A stretch of 64,000 nucleotides of DNA from an uncultured Prevotella sp. (GCA_934256705.1 CAKQPF010000007.1:25906-89905); one strand, 5' to 3'; positions 34,942 through 43,955 are shown, counted from the stretch's first letter. Program-made: numbers and translations. The notes: generated by a model from the letters alone, not told the origin.

Positions 34942-37900
34942 TTATCCCATCACCAGTTCGTCAATGATGTTCTTGACGCTTGTGCTGTTGATCTGCTTGC
35001 GGAAGTGGACTGTGAAACCATTATCTGCCATTGCCTTGAAGAATTCCTCTGCACACGAAATCTTCGTATCCTCATCAGGTGATATATGCGACTCCTTATC
35101 ATACGCCTTTGTCTCAATCACGATGTTCAGTTCCTTGGAACCGTCGGATCTCTTGACCACATACATGAAATCGGGACTGTAGTTGCTTGATGCCACAGTT
35201 GGAATGCAGATGCTATGTGACGGTATCTTTCCATATACGATGACTTCGTCAATATCTGCCCTGATATTCTTGAGCTCCAAGTCAGAATCATGAGCATAAG
35301 CATCATAGAGATACTTGACAGGAGGTTCGCCTGGTACGCTCTTATTGCCGATGTATGTCTGAACTACTTCATCCTTCACTGTGCCATCGGCATTGGTGAG
35401 CTTTGTTTCTTTCATCGTGTAATTGGCTTGCTTATAGCGCACCAAACCCACGAGTTGGTCACATTTCCAGTCATCCACGGCACCAATCAATCTTGTCAAC
35501 GAACTGTCGTTAAACATTTCGTTGGTGAGTTGGCAGCCATCTTTTGCAGTTTCACATATAGCCTTGTGCAATATATGAACAGGGATATTGGTATGCCTTG
35601 AAGCACGCTTCAGAAAGTCATTATATCCATAATGGCGGTCGTGCAATGTCAATTCTGCATGAGAACCCTCATTGGCTACTGCTACATTTCCCTCGAATTC
35701 AAGAATTCTGCGGGATGACTCTACGGTTTGAAAAGAGAACACACCCTTCTCCTTAATGACGGAAGGCAGTTCGGCTTCTATCTTCCTGTCTATCTCCTTG
35801 TCAAAATACAGGACATATTTCCTGTTCAATTTAGCCCATAGCTCTCGCAGTTCCTCAAACCTTGCCTTGCGGATACGAATCTTTTCACTGCGATTACTGT
35901 TGCGGTTGGTGATGCGACCGGCATTCACGCCACCCGTTATATCATTGAACTCAGGATATTCCATCAGCAGATCATCGAACTTCTCCGGTATTACTTTCTT
36001 GTCGAAATCGACATACCCCTTGGTCATCAGTTCAATAAAGAACTTGTTGACTTCTATATTACGCTTCTCTGCCACCTTGATGATATCTTCCGCAGTAATT
36101 GAAAGCGGGCTCTTCTTGTCGGCATCAAGTTCACCATTGATTTCCGCTACGAGCTTGTTGGCAAAGTCCTTCTCTGTGAAGTCAACGATATAGTTGAGCA
36201 TGAAGGATGAATCGCTGATGCGGTTTCCTGCACTGTCCACAGGCAAACGCAGACCACGTCCTACCTCCTGCAACTTGCTGACCTCTGATCCACTTGAGCG
36301 TAACTTACAGATGGTAAACACATTCGGATTATCCCATCCTTCCTTCAATGTCCATTTGGAGAACAGGAAACGAAGAACATTCGGCTTGCCTTCTGCATCA
36401 GTAAAGCTCAACAGTTCCTTCTTGCCATAAAGAATTGCATTCACCTCTTTGGCTATGTTCTCATCTGTATCGTTATTGTCCTGCGAGAAATATCCTGCAC
36501 ACGAAGCATCAATATTGTCGAGTGTTGCCTGGAGATAAGCCTTATATTCTGGAGTGTTCTGGCGCATCAGTTCTTTCTCCACTCTTGCCTTCAGCATATC
36601 TATGAACTTCTGTCTCAACCAGCCGTCATTCTTGCCTTCCGGTCCACGGAAACTTTCTATGTTGTCAATGAAGAACAATGCCAGAGTCTTGATAGGCAGT
36701 CCTTCACGGCAGAAATTCTCGCGCTCCGTCTCGAAATGACGCATCAAGGCGAGTTCAATCATACCCTCCTGATAGGACACACCATACTGATCTGGAAAGA
36801 ACTCTTCTCCTGTCTGCTTCTCCTGACCATTGCTCAGGCTGACGCTGTTCTTGCTGATGGCATCTACGACAATGCCCTCCAGATCATTGTCAATAGAGCC
36901 AAGACTCTCACCTAAATGGAGCGTGAAGGTCTTACCTGTATTAGTGGTATTTGTCAGTTTCATGCTGGCACTGTCACCCTTCACGGTTGAGAGCACCTTG
37001 ACCTTCTTCTCCGCTTTCTTTCCTCCAGGCAATTCCAGATGCTCTTTGGCAACGCCCTTGATAAGTCCTTGATTAAAGGAATCTGCTGCATTCAGGTCAT
37101 ATATCAGTTCCTGATAATCCTTCACAGAATGCTTGTTCTTGCCCTTGCCCACCGTAAGTTCCGGGAAGGTGGCACCATAGCGCAATACCAGTTGAGGACG
37201 GAAATTCTCAATAAGCGCAGCATACGATTTGCCACCGCGCTCCATACGATGTGGCTCATCAATGATCAGCACAGGCTTGGTGTCAGCAATAGCATCCACA
37301 GGACGATGGAATTCGCCCAGCATCTGGTCATAGTCCTCACGAGTCAGCAGCTTACCATTGGTGATGAGCTGAGCGTTAAGCAGTAGAACATATATCTTAT
37401 GCTGGACATGGTGGGTTCCATAAAAGAAATGTCCTACAGAAGACGGCATGTTCAGACGACCCTTCTTCTGCTTCTTCTGAGGTTCCAGCAAGCATAGTTC
37501 TATCTCTGCATTGTAGTTGCACACCATCTCGAAATGGCGCTTCACCTCCTGTTCCTTCAGGAACGCTGCAGTTCCTGCCTTGATCGGTAATGTCGGAACG
37601 GCAATGATGAACTTATTGATGCCACAGCGTTTATGCAATTCAAACATGGTTCGTGTATAGACATAGGTCTTGCCCGTACCCGTCTCCATCTTGATGTCGA
37701 GGATACGATGGTATGGCAATTCCTTAATCTTGTCCGAGAGCATATAATGAGTCACCCTTTGCTTGGTAGCTTTATCCAATATCTTGGATTTCTGCCGCAC
37801 GAGGCATAGTGCCTCGCCATCGAGCTGCCGCTTCAGCAATGGGTTCTGGTGGCTTTGCCTTGCCGGTTCCTGTATAGATGCCTCTACCACAGCGGCAACG

Positions 37901-37953
37901 CCTTCGACGGGCATTGTCTGGTGTGCGAGGTTGTTTTCGAGTTTCAGTTCCAT
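34942..37953 (-). CDS. res: Type III restriction enzyme Res subunit
   Basis: 1003 residues. The helicase part has Walker A METGTGKTYVYTRTMFEL (about 87-104), motif II IIDEPHR and later motifs RFLFSKWTLKEGWDNPNVF and QEVGRGLRLP. The C-terminus has PDFMYVVKRS...VIETKAYD, a PD-(D/E)xK nuclease motif. With Mod it should translocate along or diffuse on DNA and cut between unmodified head-to-head sites. It is last in a four-gene minus-strand operon, starting 4 bp after the preceding gene. All key motifs are present, so it looks active. Confidence 0.92.
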   Translation of the reverse strand: MELKLENNLAHQTMPVEGVAAVVEASIQEPARQSHQNPLLKRQLDGEALCLVRQKSKILDKATKQRVTHYMLSDKIKELPYHRILDIKMETGTGKTYVYTRTMFELHKRCGINKFIIAVPTLPIKAGTAAFLKEQEVKRHFEMVCNYNAEIELCLLEPQKKQKKGRLNMPSSVGHFFYGTHHVQHKIYVLLLNAQLITNGKLLTREDYDQMLGEFHRPVDAIADTKPVLIIDEPHRMERGGKSYAALIENFRPQLVLRYGATFPELTVGKGKNKHSVKDYQELIYDLNAADSFNQGLIKGVAKEHLELPGGKKAEKKVKVLSTVKGDSASMKLTNTTNTGKTFTLHLGESLGSIDNDLEGIVVDAISKNSVSLSNGQEKQTGEEFFPDQYGVSYQEGMIELALMRHFETERENFCREGLPIKTLALFFIDNIESFRGPEGKNDGWLRQKFIDMLKARVEKELMRQNTPEYKAYLQATLDNIDASCAGYFSQDNNDTDENIAKEVNAILYGKKELLSFTDAEGKPNVLRFLFSKWTLKEGWDNPNVFTICKLRSSGSEVSKLQEVGRGLRLPVDSAGNRISDSSFMLNYIVDFTEKDFANKLVAEINGELDADKKSPLSITAEDIIKVAEKRNIEVNKFFIELMTKGYVDFDKKVIPEKFDDLLMEYPEFNDITGGVNAGRITNRNSNRSEKIRIRKARFEELRELWAKLNRKYVLYFDKEIDRKIEAELPSVIKEKGVFSFQTVESSRRILEFEGNVAVANEGSHAELTLHDRHYGYNDFLKRASRHTNIPVHILHKAICETAKDGCQLTNEMFNDSSLTRLIGAVDDWKCDQLVGLVRYKQANYTMKETKLTNADGTVKDEVVQTYIGNKSVPGEPPVKYLYDAYAHDSDLELKNIRADIDEVIVYGKIPSHSICIPTVASSNYSPDFMYVVKRSDGSKELNIVIETKAYDKESHISPDEDTKISCAEEFFKAMADNGFTVHFRKQINSTSVKNIIDELVMG

Positions 37954-37957
37954 GCAA

Positions 37958-38734
37958 TTACTTTTTCCAATGATTGTAACGCTCCTTTATTTCATGAGGA
38001 ACTTCGTTGAAATCCTCGAGGTCATACCCATGATACTCCCAATTCCCACTATGCATGAACTTAACATAGTTCTCATTCCGAGAATCCCATGTATAGATGG
38101 GAGTCGGAGGCAAAGTTGGAGAACCGGAATCTCCAAAAGCTTTGTCCAGAAGTTCTATCGCATAACTTTCATCATTTGGATTCCATGCTTTGAAGGTGGA
38201 TGCAATCTTACCACCACCTATATTTCTTGTTTGCTGAGATATATGCTTTGCTTGTCTCAATTTAGGATGGTTATGAGCAAAAAAACGCTTGAGACTTTGA
38301 CCATTAGATGTAATAACCAGACTCACATTCTTTGATGAGCATCCGTCTGTTATGGTCAAATCCTTATCAGTAGTGCCATTAGGTCGGGCAACGGCCATCT
38401 CATATATCTTATGAGGAGGTTCAGCCAATTGCAACATAGAATAAGTTACATTTTCCGTCTCATCCTCTTCGTTGAGGTTAAGTCCTTCCGAAATGTTTGG
38501 TGAGAAAGTGATATGCACGCCTACAGGTCTCTCACGATAAGAAACCTTATGGACATTTCCCAATAAATTACAGATGAGCCATGAACTATGATGGTTAGAG
38601 CTGATTACATCATAAATATGATCCGCAAATAGCACTTTCAAATCTGTTCTGTGCTTTGCGAAACCAAGTGAATCTATAAGCATTGTAGAATCACTTTCCC
38701 ATGCTTTGATATCAATTGCTACTTGCCAGTCCAT
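37958..38734 (-). CDS. Unrecognised 258-residue protein in the R-M operon
   Basis: Starts MDWQVAIDIKAWESDSTMLI and ends HEIKERYNHWKK. Visible features are a histidine-rich stretch KRFFAHNHPKLRQAKH (about 150-165), TFKAWNPNDESYAIELLDKA, and an aromatic C-terminal part (IYTWDSRNENYVKFMHSGNW). There is no signal peptide, no membrane segment and no nuclease motif I can name. It begins 1 nt after the ATPase gene and ends 4 nt before res, so it is cotranscribed and probably works with both. It might be the effector or sensor partner of the ATPase. I do not assign a function. Confidence 0.8.
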   Translation of the reverse strand: MDWQVAIDIKAWESDSTMLIDSLGFAKHRTDLKVLFADHIYDVISSNHHSSWLICNLLGNVHKVSYRERPVGVHITFSPNISEGLNLNEEDETENVTYSMLQLAEPPHKIYEMAVARPNGTTDKDLTITDGCSSKNVSLVITSNGQSLKRFFAHNHPKLRQAKHISQQTRNIGGGKIASTFKAWNPNDESYAIELLDKAFGDSGSPTLPPTPIYTWDSRNENYVKFMHSGNWEYHGYDLEDFNEVPHEIKERYNHWKK

Positions 38735-38735
38735 A

Positions 38736-40073
38736 CTATCTATTTTCCATTTGCAGATGAATTATATTTTTGAAATCATTCTCTTGGCTGTCCATAAATC
38801 CCGCAGGCAATGGTTCTGAGAACAGTCCTTTTTCCGTCAGTGCGCAAGAGAGGTATTCACTATGTCCTTCTTGATTGCTGACGAAACAAACATTGACATC
38901 TCCTGTATGGATGCTGTCATGCTTTGCCAACAACAGGCGCATACGTGTCACAATATGATCGCTATGAGTTTCTATGATTACTTTTCTACCATGGACAATC
39001 AAATCTGCAAAAAAATTGACAAGTTCTGCCTGAACACTGGGGTGCATGTGTGCATCTGGATCTTCTACTATCAGAACTCCATTCTTGGGTGTCAACAGAC
39101 CTTGTGTTATTATCGGTAAAATTTGGCTTAATCCAAACCCCGTCTGATCCAGGTCCACTTTCACTTTAGATTCATTACGAACAATAACACGATAACGCTT
39201 ATTAGCATCACGTTCTACACTGAGTTCCTTAGCCAAGTGCATACGTTCGACAAGCCAATAAGTAAGAAGTGATATCACCTTATCGTCATACCCTTCAACG
39301 ATTTCATTCTTATGCTCATTGATCAGGAATCTTGAATACTCCCCATCAATGCCCACATTATCGTAGGACAATCTTGAATATGTTCTTGCCAAAACAGGCT
39401 TCACCCTTTGCGGACCAATATAGCTAATTCTTTTAAAGAGTGTGTCAAGAGTATCACTTATATCTTTTATAATCGTTAAAGATATAAATTCATCCTTTCG
39501 TTCACCATAGAATGGTAAAAATCCATATTTGTAAGAAAGAGTATAACCTGTGCTGATATTCTTATCTTTTACTCCATTATTATTAACCATTGTAGCTTTT
39601 GAGAAAGTCACGCTATGTGTATCTTTTGTAGATGGACTATACACGCGGAAACTCTCCTTGCGACCTTCTTCGCCATACCATAGTTCAAGTTGAAGGCTGT
39701 CAAGTTTAAACGATTTATTGATAGAAAAATCCAAGACAATATCTAACTTATCGAGCAACTCTCCATCAGGAATATACTGACTATAAGTGTCAACATTCTC
39801 TATCTCCCCTTTCTCCAGACTAAGCACATAATGAAGTCTTTTGCTCTTGTCTTTATTATGAATCAGGTCTAAAGGTTCATTGGCATGAATATAATCTCCC
39901 GTAAAATTGAGTACATCAATAGAATTTGACTCGTATGTCTGCTTGAGTAGCAGCAACGCCTGAATGAGGGATGACTTACCACTACTATTAACACCAGCAA
40001 GCAATGTCAACTTTCTAAAATCGAAGTTTTCAACATTGCTGATTGATTTGAAACCAGATACTGTTAATTTCAT
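38736..40073 (-). CDS. DUF3696-type AAA ATPase inside the R-M operon
   Basis: 445 residues of the OLD/RecF-like AAA_15 class. It starts MKLTVSGFKSISNVENFDFR, has Walker A GVNSSGKSS, the mid-protein ISYIGPQR motif, the signature-like GFGLSQILPII, Walker B GVLIVEDPDAHMHPSVQ and the switch histidine in IETHSDH. Walker B reads VEDPDAHMHP where related proteins usually have IEQPELHLHP; the E-D pair is still there. It starts 17 bp after mod. Such ATPases usually power a small effector, here most likely the next gene. Confidence 0.82.
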   Translation of the reverse strand: MKLTVSGFKSISNVENFDFRKLTLLAGVNSSGKSSLIQALLLLKQTYESNSIDVLNFTGDYIHANEPLDLIHNKDKSKRLHYVLSLEKGEIENVDTYSQYIPDGELLDKLDIVLDFSINKSFKLDSLQLELWYGEEGRKESFRVYSPSTKDTHSVTFSKATMVNNNGVKDKNISTGYTLSYKYGFLPFYGERKDEFISLTIIKDISDTLDTLFKRISYIGPQRVKPVLARTYSRLSYDNVGIDGEYSRFLINEHKNEIVEGYDDKVISLLTYWLVERMHLAKELSVERDANKRYRVIVRNESKVKVDLDQTGFGLSQILPIITQGLLTPKNGVLIVEDPDAHMHPSVQAELVNFFADLIVHGRKVIIETHSDHIVTRMRLLLAKHDSIHTGDVNVCFVSNQEGHSEYLSCALTEKGLFSEPLPAGFMDSQENDFKNIIHLQMENR

Positions 40074-40089
40074 AATTGTATTCTCAATT

Positions 40090-42009
40090 TTAATATCTTA
40101 CATCAATGTTCACAGTCAAAGTCTTGTTGCCCTCCTTCAGCGTGCGGAGGTTCTTCTGCAGTTCCTCACGATGGGTGAAGCCGAAGCTGTAGCCGAAGAT
40201 TACGATATTGTGAGGAGAGAATGGCTCTCCATTATACTTGTCCATCAAGGCTGCGATGCTGCTTTCGTTGAAGTCATGGTCTGGATTGATCATATAGAGG
40301 TGGTCATTCTTCCAGTAGGCCTTGTAATTGCCCAGCATCACTTCCTCCGCATCCTCGGTCAATCCATAGCCGTCTGCCACGAGCCATGTGCGGAGAACGG
40401 TCTCCAAGCCGAAGTCATCCACATTCAAGGTTGTGATATTATTGGATATAGGATCAAACTTCTCCATTAACAGCAATGCGTCCTCTTTCGGTTCCTCCAA
40501 GGTGTAATGCTTGAAGCCAAGGTCACCGGCAAAGAGAGGGTTTTCTGCCTTTATCTTCTTTGCGGCTCGCTTGATGCGCTCCATGCCGACTTGGTCAATG
40601 GTCTTGTAGCCTGCTTTGGCTGCTTCTGAATTCTCTGAATATAATTCAGGAATTTGAACAAGAATGAAATGAATCTCATTTCCCATCGTATTTAGTTCCA
40701 TAACAGCCTGGGCTGTAGTCGATGAACCACCGAAAAAATCAATGCAAATTACTTCCTTAGCACATGTAGGTGCAATTCCCTGTTCAATGATTTGTCTAAC
40801 ATAATCGACAGGCTTCGGGAAATCGAAATAATCTTTTCCATCAAAAAGTTCAATTAATTCTCGGGTACCTTGACTACTATAAACTGTATCAAAGAACGTA
40901 CTAAAACCCGTAAATTCACTTTGTACATCCTTTAAAAATTTCTTTCTTCTGGGTCTTCCATTTTCATTCTTTGGAAAAAGAACTTCCCCATTTTGCATTA
41001 ACTGCTCCATTCTGGATCGCTCATATCGCCATCCTGTTGGTGGGCATTTATAGGTAATACCAGTTTGGGGATTAGTCAAGTCATAATGTAAATTAGGTCT
41101 TTGAGACTCTGTAGCCAGTCCAACCATATTATCGCTCATCCAATCACCTCGTGGATCATTATCCGGATTTGAGTATTTTGATTTGTCAGAATACTTTCCT
41201 CTAATTCTTCCTTCTTCCTCTTTGGAATAGCAAAACAAATAATCTTGGTCCCTTGAAGCTCCATTTGTTGTACGGCTATCTACTTGCTGTCTTTTTTTCC
41301 ACAAGAAAGTTCCAATAAAGCATTGTTCTCCAAACACCTCATCACAAAGCCTCTTCAGATTAGCCTGCTCATTATCATCAATAGAAATAAATATCACGCC
41401 ATCGTCAGTAAGCAAGTCACGGGCGAACGAAAGACGAGGCAACATGAAAGTGAGCCAAGCCGCATGGCTGGCACTGCCACGACGGGTCATGGAGAGAATG
41501 CGCTCCGCACGCTCAAGACTTACATCCAAGCGTTTGGCAAGTTCCTCTGCAGTAAAATTGAACTTGTCATTATATACAAAGCCATCTGAACCGGTATTGT
41601 ATGGCGGGTCTATATAAATCACCTTCACCTTGCCACCATACGACTTCACCAGATGCTGAAGAGCATCCAGATTGTCACCGCTGATATACACATTCTGGCT
41701 GTCCTTGTTCTCCGGCTTTGCATTATGCTCCTCGTCCGGACGGATAAGTGTGGTAGTGTCCATATTGGTAAGCATACGGGCATAGTTCTTGCCAAGCCAG
41801 TTGAAACCGCTTGTCTCGTCAGTGATGGTGGTTCCTCCAGGCAATGCTGCCTTGAAAGCCTCTATGTCAAACTCGCCATCTGCATGGAAGCACTGAGGGA
41901 AATACTTCTTCAGCATCTCCATCTCCTTCTGTCCCGCTGCAGCATCAGCGTTGCGATTCATTATGTCTTTTATCATATCAATATCCTTAATGCTCTTATT
42001 AGTTTTCAC
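40090..42009 (-). CDS. mod: Type III DNA methyltransferase Mod subunit
   Basis: 639 residues. The N6-adenine methyltransferase order is beta-type: catalytic VIYIDPPYNTGSDGFVYND first (about 130-150), a target-recognition region in the middle, then the S-adenosylmethionine motif IDFFGGSSTTAQAVMELN (about 420-437). This reads FGGSS where most relatives have FAGSG, a notable but not necessarily inactivating change. The first codon of the open frame at 42009 is GTG; the ATG at 41976 (MIKDIMNRNADAAAGQ) is an alternative start. It is first in the operon, with promoter and three 24-bp-spaced repeats upstream. Confidence 0.92.
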   Translation of the reverse strand: MKTNKSIKDIDMIKDIMNRNADAAAGQKEMEMLKKYFPQCFHADGEFDIEAFKAALPGGTTITDETSGFNWLGKNYARMLTNMDTTTLIRPDEEHNAKPENKDSQNVYISGDNLDALQHLVKSYGGKVKVIYIDPPYNTGSDGFVYNDKFNFTAEELAKRLDVSLERAERILSMTRRGSASHAAWLTFMLPRLSFARDLLTDDGVIFISIDDNEQANLKRLCDEVFGEQCFIGTFLWKKRQQVDSRTTNGASRDQDYLFCYSKEEEGRIRGKYSDKSKYSNPDNDPRGDWMSDNMVGLATESQRPNLHYDLTNPQTGITYKCPPTGWRYERSRMEQLMQNGEVLFPKNENGRPRRKKFLKDVQSEFTGFSTFFDTVYSSQGTRELIELFDGKDYFDFPKPVDYVRQIIEQGIAPTCAKEVICIDFFGGSSTTAQAVMELNTMGNEIHFILVQIPELYSENSEAAKAGYKTIDQVGMERIKRAAKKIKAENPLFAGDLGFKHYTLEEPKEDALLLMEKFDPISNNITTLNVDDFGLETVLRTWLVADGYGLTEDAEEVMLGNYKAYWKNDHLYMINPDHDFNESSIAALMDKYNGEPFSPHNIVIFGYSFGFTHREELQKNLRTLKEGNKTLTVNIDVRY

Positions 42010-42024
42010 CCACCAGACACTTAT

Positions 42025-42089
42025 GAGTTTTTATCGGTTAGAGTTTACGAGTATTTATCGGTACAAAGTTATTAGTTTTTATCCGATAA
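42025..42089. promoter_or_regulatory. Three 24-bp-spaced direct repeats over the mod promoter
   Basis: GAGTTTTTATCGGT (42025), GAGTATTTATCGGT (42049) and TAGTTTTTATCCGA (42073) are exactly 24 bp apart. They straddle the mod -7 box (TAACTTTG on the minus strand, 42064-42071) and its -33 TTTG (42092-42095), spaced 20 bp. The helical spacing suggests an operator bound cooperatively, or another control of the divergent mod and ATPase genes. Confidence 0.65.
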
Positions 42090-42095
42090 TCCAAA
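42064..42095 (-). promoter_or_regulatory. Promoter of the mod operon
   Basis: Minus-strand TTTG (42092-42095), 20 bp, then TAACTTTG (42064-42071) match the Bacteroidetes promoter. The transcript would start near 42057 and run through two of the three 24-bp repeats. Confidence 0.7.
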
Positions 42096-42140
42096 CTTTT
42101 TGCCCTCTTTTTAATTTGAGAGTTAAAAGCGATTAAAAAA

Positions 42141-42172
42141 TTGCGCAAGTAAAAAGAAAATCACTATATTTG
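42141..42172 (+). promoter_or_regulatory. Promoter of the ATPase-TOPRIM pair
   Basis: TTG (42141-42143), 21 bp, then TATATTTG (42165-42172), 41 bp before the ATG at 42213. It is divergent from the mod promoter. Confidence 0.6.
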
Positions 42173-42212
42173 CACCACATTTTATCAACTCACGCAATAT
42201 TTTCTGCAAATT

Positions 42213-43445
42213 ATGACAGTATGCTGTTTTTATTTAGAAGGAATTTCAAACATTAGCAGTCTTAGACTGAATGTAGATAGTTTGAATGCTCTCATAGCTC
42301 CGAATGGTTATGGCAAGAGCAACGTGCTACGTGCCATAGGCTTCGGCATGGAGTATCCTGCAGCCACTGAGCAGGAGAAGGCGCAAATGATGAGGAGTCG
42401 TTTTATCCCTCTCAACAGCAATATATATAGGAAGGACTTTCGTTTTGAGGTATCTGGCTCCATGAAAGAGAATGGTCTGGAACTTGAATATCAGTATGGC
42501 TATTCATTTCGGTGGGCTACTGAGGCCAACGAGGGACGTATCACCAACGAATGGCTGAAGGTAAAGCGAAGTACAGATCAGCGCTTTAAGCAGATGATCA
42601 ATCGCACATCTACTGATGAATGTCTGATAATGCCTTCACCCACAGGTCGTTGCACCAAAGCGTTTGATGTTTCTTCCTGCCAGTTGGCAGTATCAGCCAT
42701 TGCCGTCCGTGCCGACATGTATCTGAATGGTATAGCTGCACAAATTTGTGAGATGTCAATCCCGAACCTTGAGACGCTGGATAATCCGGAGTCTTATTTC
42801 TCGGTTGATGGCGAAAAGGGTATTCGTATGCTCGATGGTGATACATTAAGCGCCTATCTTTACAAGTTGAAAACTGCTGATGAGGACAACTATGCCATCC
42901 TGATTGATGGCTTGATGCAACTTCTGCCTGGAATTGAAGAATTCTCGCCCGAAATGATTACATTGGCCGATGGTCAGAGCAAGATTTATGACATTCGCAT
43001 AAAAGAGAAATTCAACGTACAGCCCACCAGCATACGCCAGCTGTCGAGTGGTAGCAAACGCATCATCTTCCTCTTTACTCTCTGTGTAGCTGCCCAGAAG
43101 AAGAATATTCCTCTGATTATGCTCGAAGAGCCAGAGAACTCCGTTCATCCTCGACTGATGGAGAATCTGCTGCTTGCCATGCAGAACTATGCTTCAGACA
43201 CCAAGATTCTTATCACCAGCCATTCACCCTACCTAATGCGTTACCTGCAGCCACAGCAGATGTATTTCGGCCTGCCTAAGGCTGATGGCATGGCACACTT
43301 TGCACGAGTCAATCCGTCAAAGATGCGTTACCTCTACCACTATGCCGGTGATATGGAACTGACTTTCGGTGAGTTTATGTTCGACTTCATGCTCGATATT
43401 GAGAATGATGCCGAGAAAATCACAAATTTCTTTAAGGAGAACTGA
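42213..43445 (+). CDS. AAA ATPase (AAA_15/AAA_21), TOPRIM-associated
   Basis: 410 residues. Walker A is APNGYGKSN (about 29-37), the signature LSSGSKRIIFLFTLCV (about 270), Walker B PLIMLEEPENSVHP and the switch histidine in ILITSHSPYLM. The gene is 2 bp before a TOPRIM-like ORF, so the pair is one unit of the ATPase-nuclease type seen in anti-phage systems. Its partner seems shortened, which could leave the ATPase without its effector. Confidence 0.8.
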   Translation: MTVCCFYLEGISNISSLRLNVDSLNALIAPNGYGKSNVLRAIGFGMEYPAATEQEKAQMMRSRFIPLNSNIYRKDFRFEVSGSMKENGLELEYQYGYSFRWATEANEGRITNEWLKVKRSTDQRFKQMINRTSTDECLIMPSPTGRCTKAFDVSSCQLAVSAIAVRADMYLNGIAAQICEMSIPNLETLDNPESYFSVDGEKGIRMLDGDTLSAYLYKLKTADEDNYAILIDGLMQLLPGIEEFSPEMITLADGQSKIYDIRIKEKFNVQPTSIRQLSSGSKRIIFLFTLCVAAQKKNIPLIMLEEPENSVHPRLMENLLLAMQNYASDTKILITSHSPYLMRYLQPQQMYFGLPKADGMAHFARVNPSKMRYLYHYAGDMELTFGEFMFDFMLDIENDAEKITNFFKEN

Positions 43446-43447
43446 AC

Positions 43448-43792
43448 ATGACAAAGCAGAAAGGAAAAAAAGCCCAACGCATTGTCATCTTTGTGGAAGG
43501 TGATACCGATGAAGTATTCTTTAAGGAAATTCTGGAGTATTACAAGCAGGTCAGCAAGATGGAGCTTACTCCATGCGAAATCTGCAACTTAAAGGGAGAA
43601 AACGGCAATGCAAAACTCTGCGCCCTCTACTCAAAAGCTCGACGCACATACAGTAAGGGATATGCAACACGTGAAATGATCAAGGCGCTTAATTTCGATA
43701 GAATCATAGCAAAGCGAATGGCTGTTCTGAAAGAATTAGAAGAGGTATTAGGTGTAAAAACAGAACTAAAATTGACAATACGAATCCATTAA
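43448..43792 (+). pseudogene. TOPRIM-like partner, probably internally deleted
   Basis: 114 codons. The N-terminus KAQRIVIFVEGDTDEVFFKE carries the TOPRIM-type VEGxTD, and PCEICNLKG follows. The text then goes straight to ENGNAKLCALYSKARRTYSK, which resembles the C-terminal end of such proteins (about 200 residues in RloB-like families). The DxD-containing middle is missing. The frame is kept. A short LKG-type similarity on both sides could have guided the loss, but this is my inference from family memory. Confidence 0.5.
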
Positions 43793-43885
43793 ACTACCTT
43801 TGCACCATCATTTGATCTTTTTAAACCAAAAGCTAAAGAGGGCTGACACCTCATGAGAAGTATCAGCCCTCTTATATTGTTTTTA
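43772..43885 (+). ncRNA. Candidate small RNA: promoter and terminator 75 bp apart
   Basis: TTG (43772), 20 bp, TACCTTTG (43795-43802) is a near-ideal promoter. A terminator hairpin AAGAGGGCTGA / TCAGCCCTCTT (43836-43846 with 43863-43873) followed by ATATTGTTTTTATTTTTT ends it. A transcript from about 43809 to 43885 would be near 75 nt. No ORF fits. It might instead be what remains of a gene deleted between promoter and terminator. Confidence 0.45.
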
Positions 43886-43955
43886 TTTTTTCTTATTTTT
43901 ATCTATTGATATTTCATCGCTATTGATATTTCATGTCGATGAGTTCAGCAGTTGT

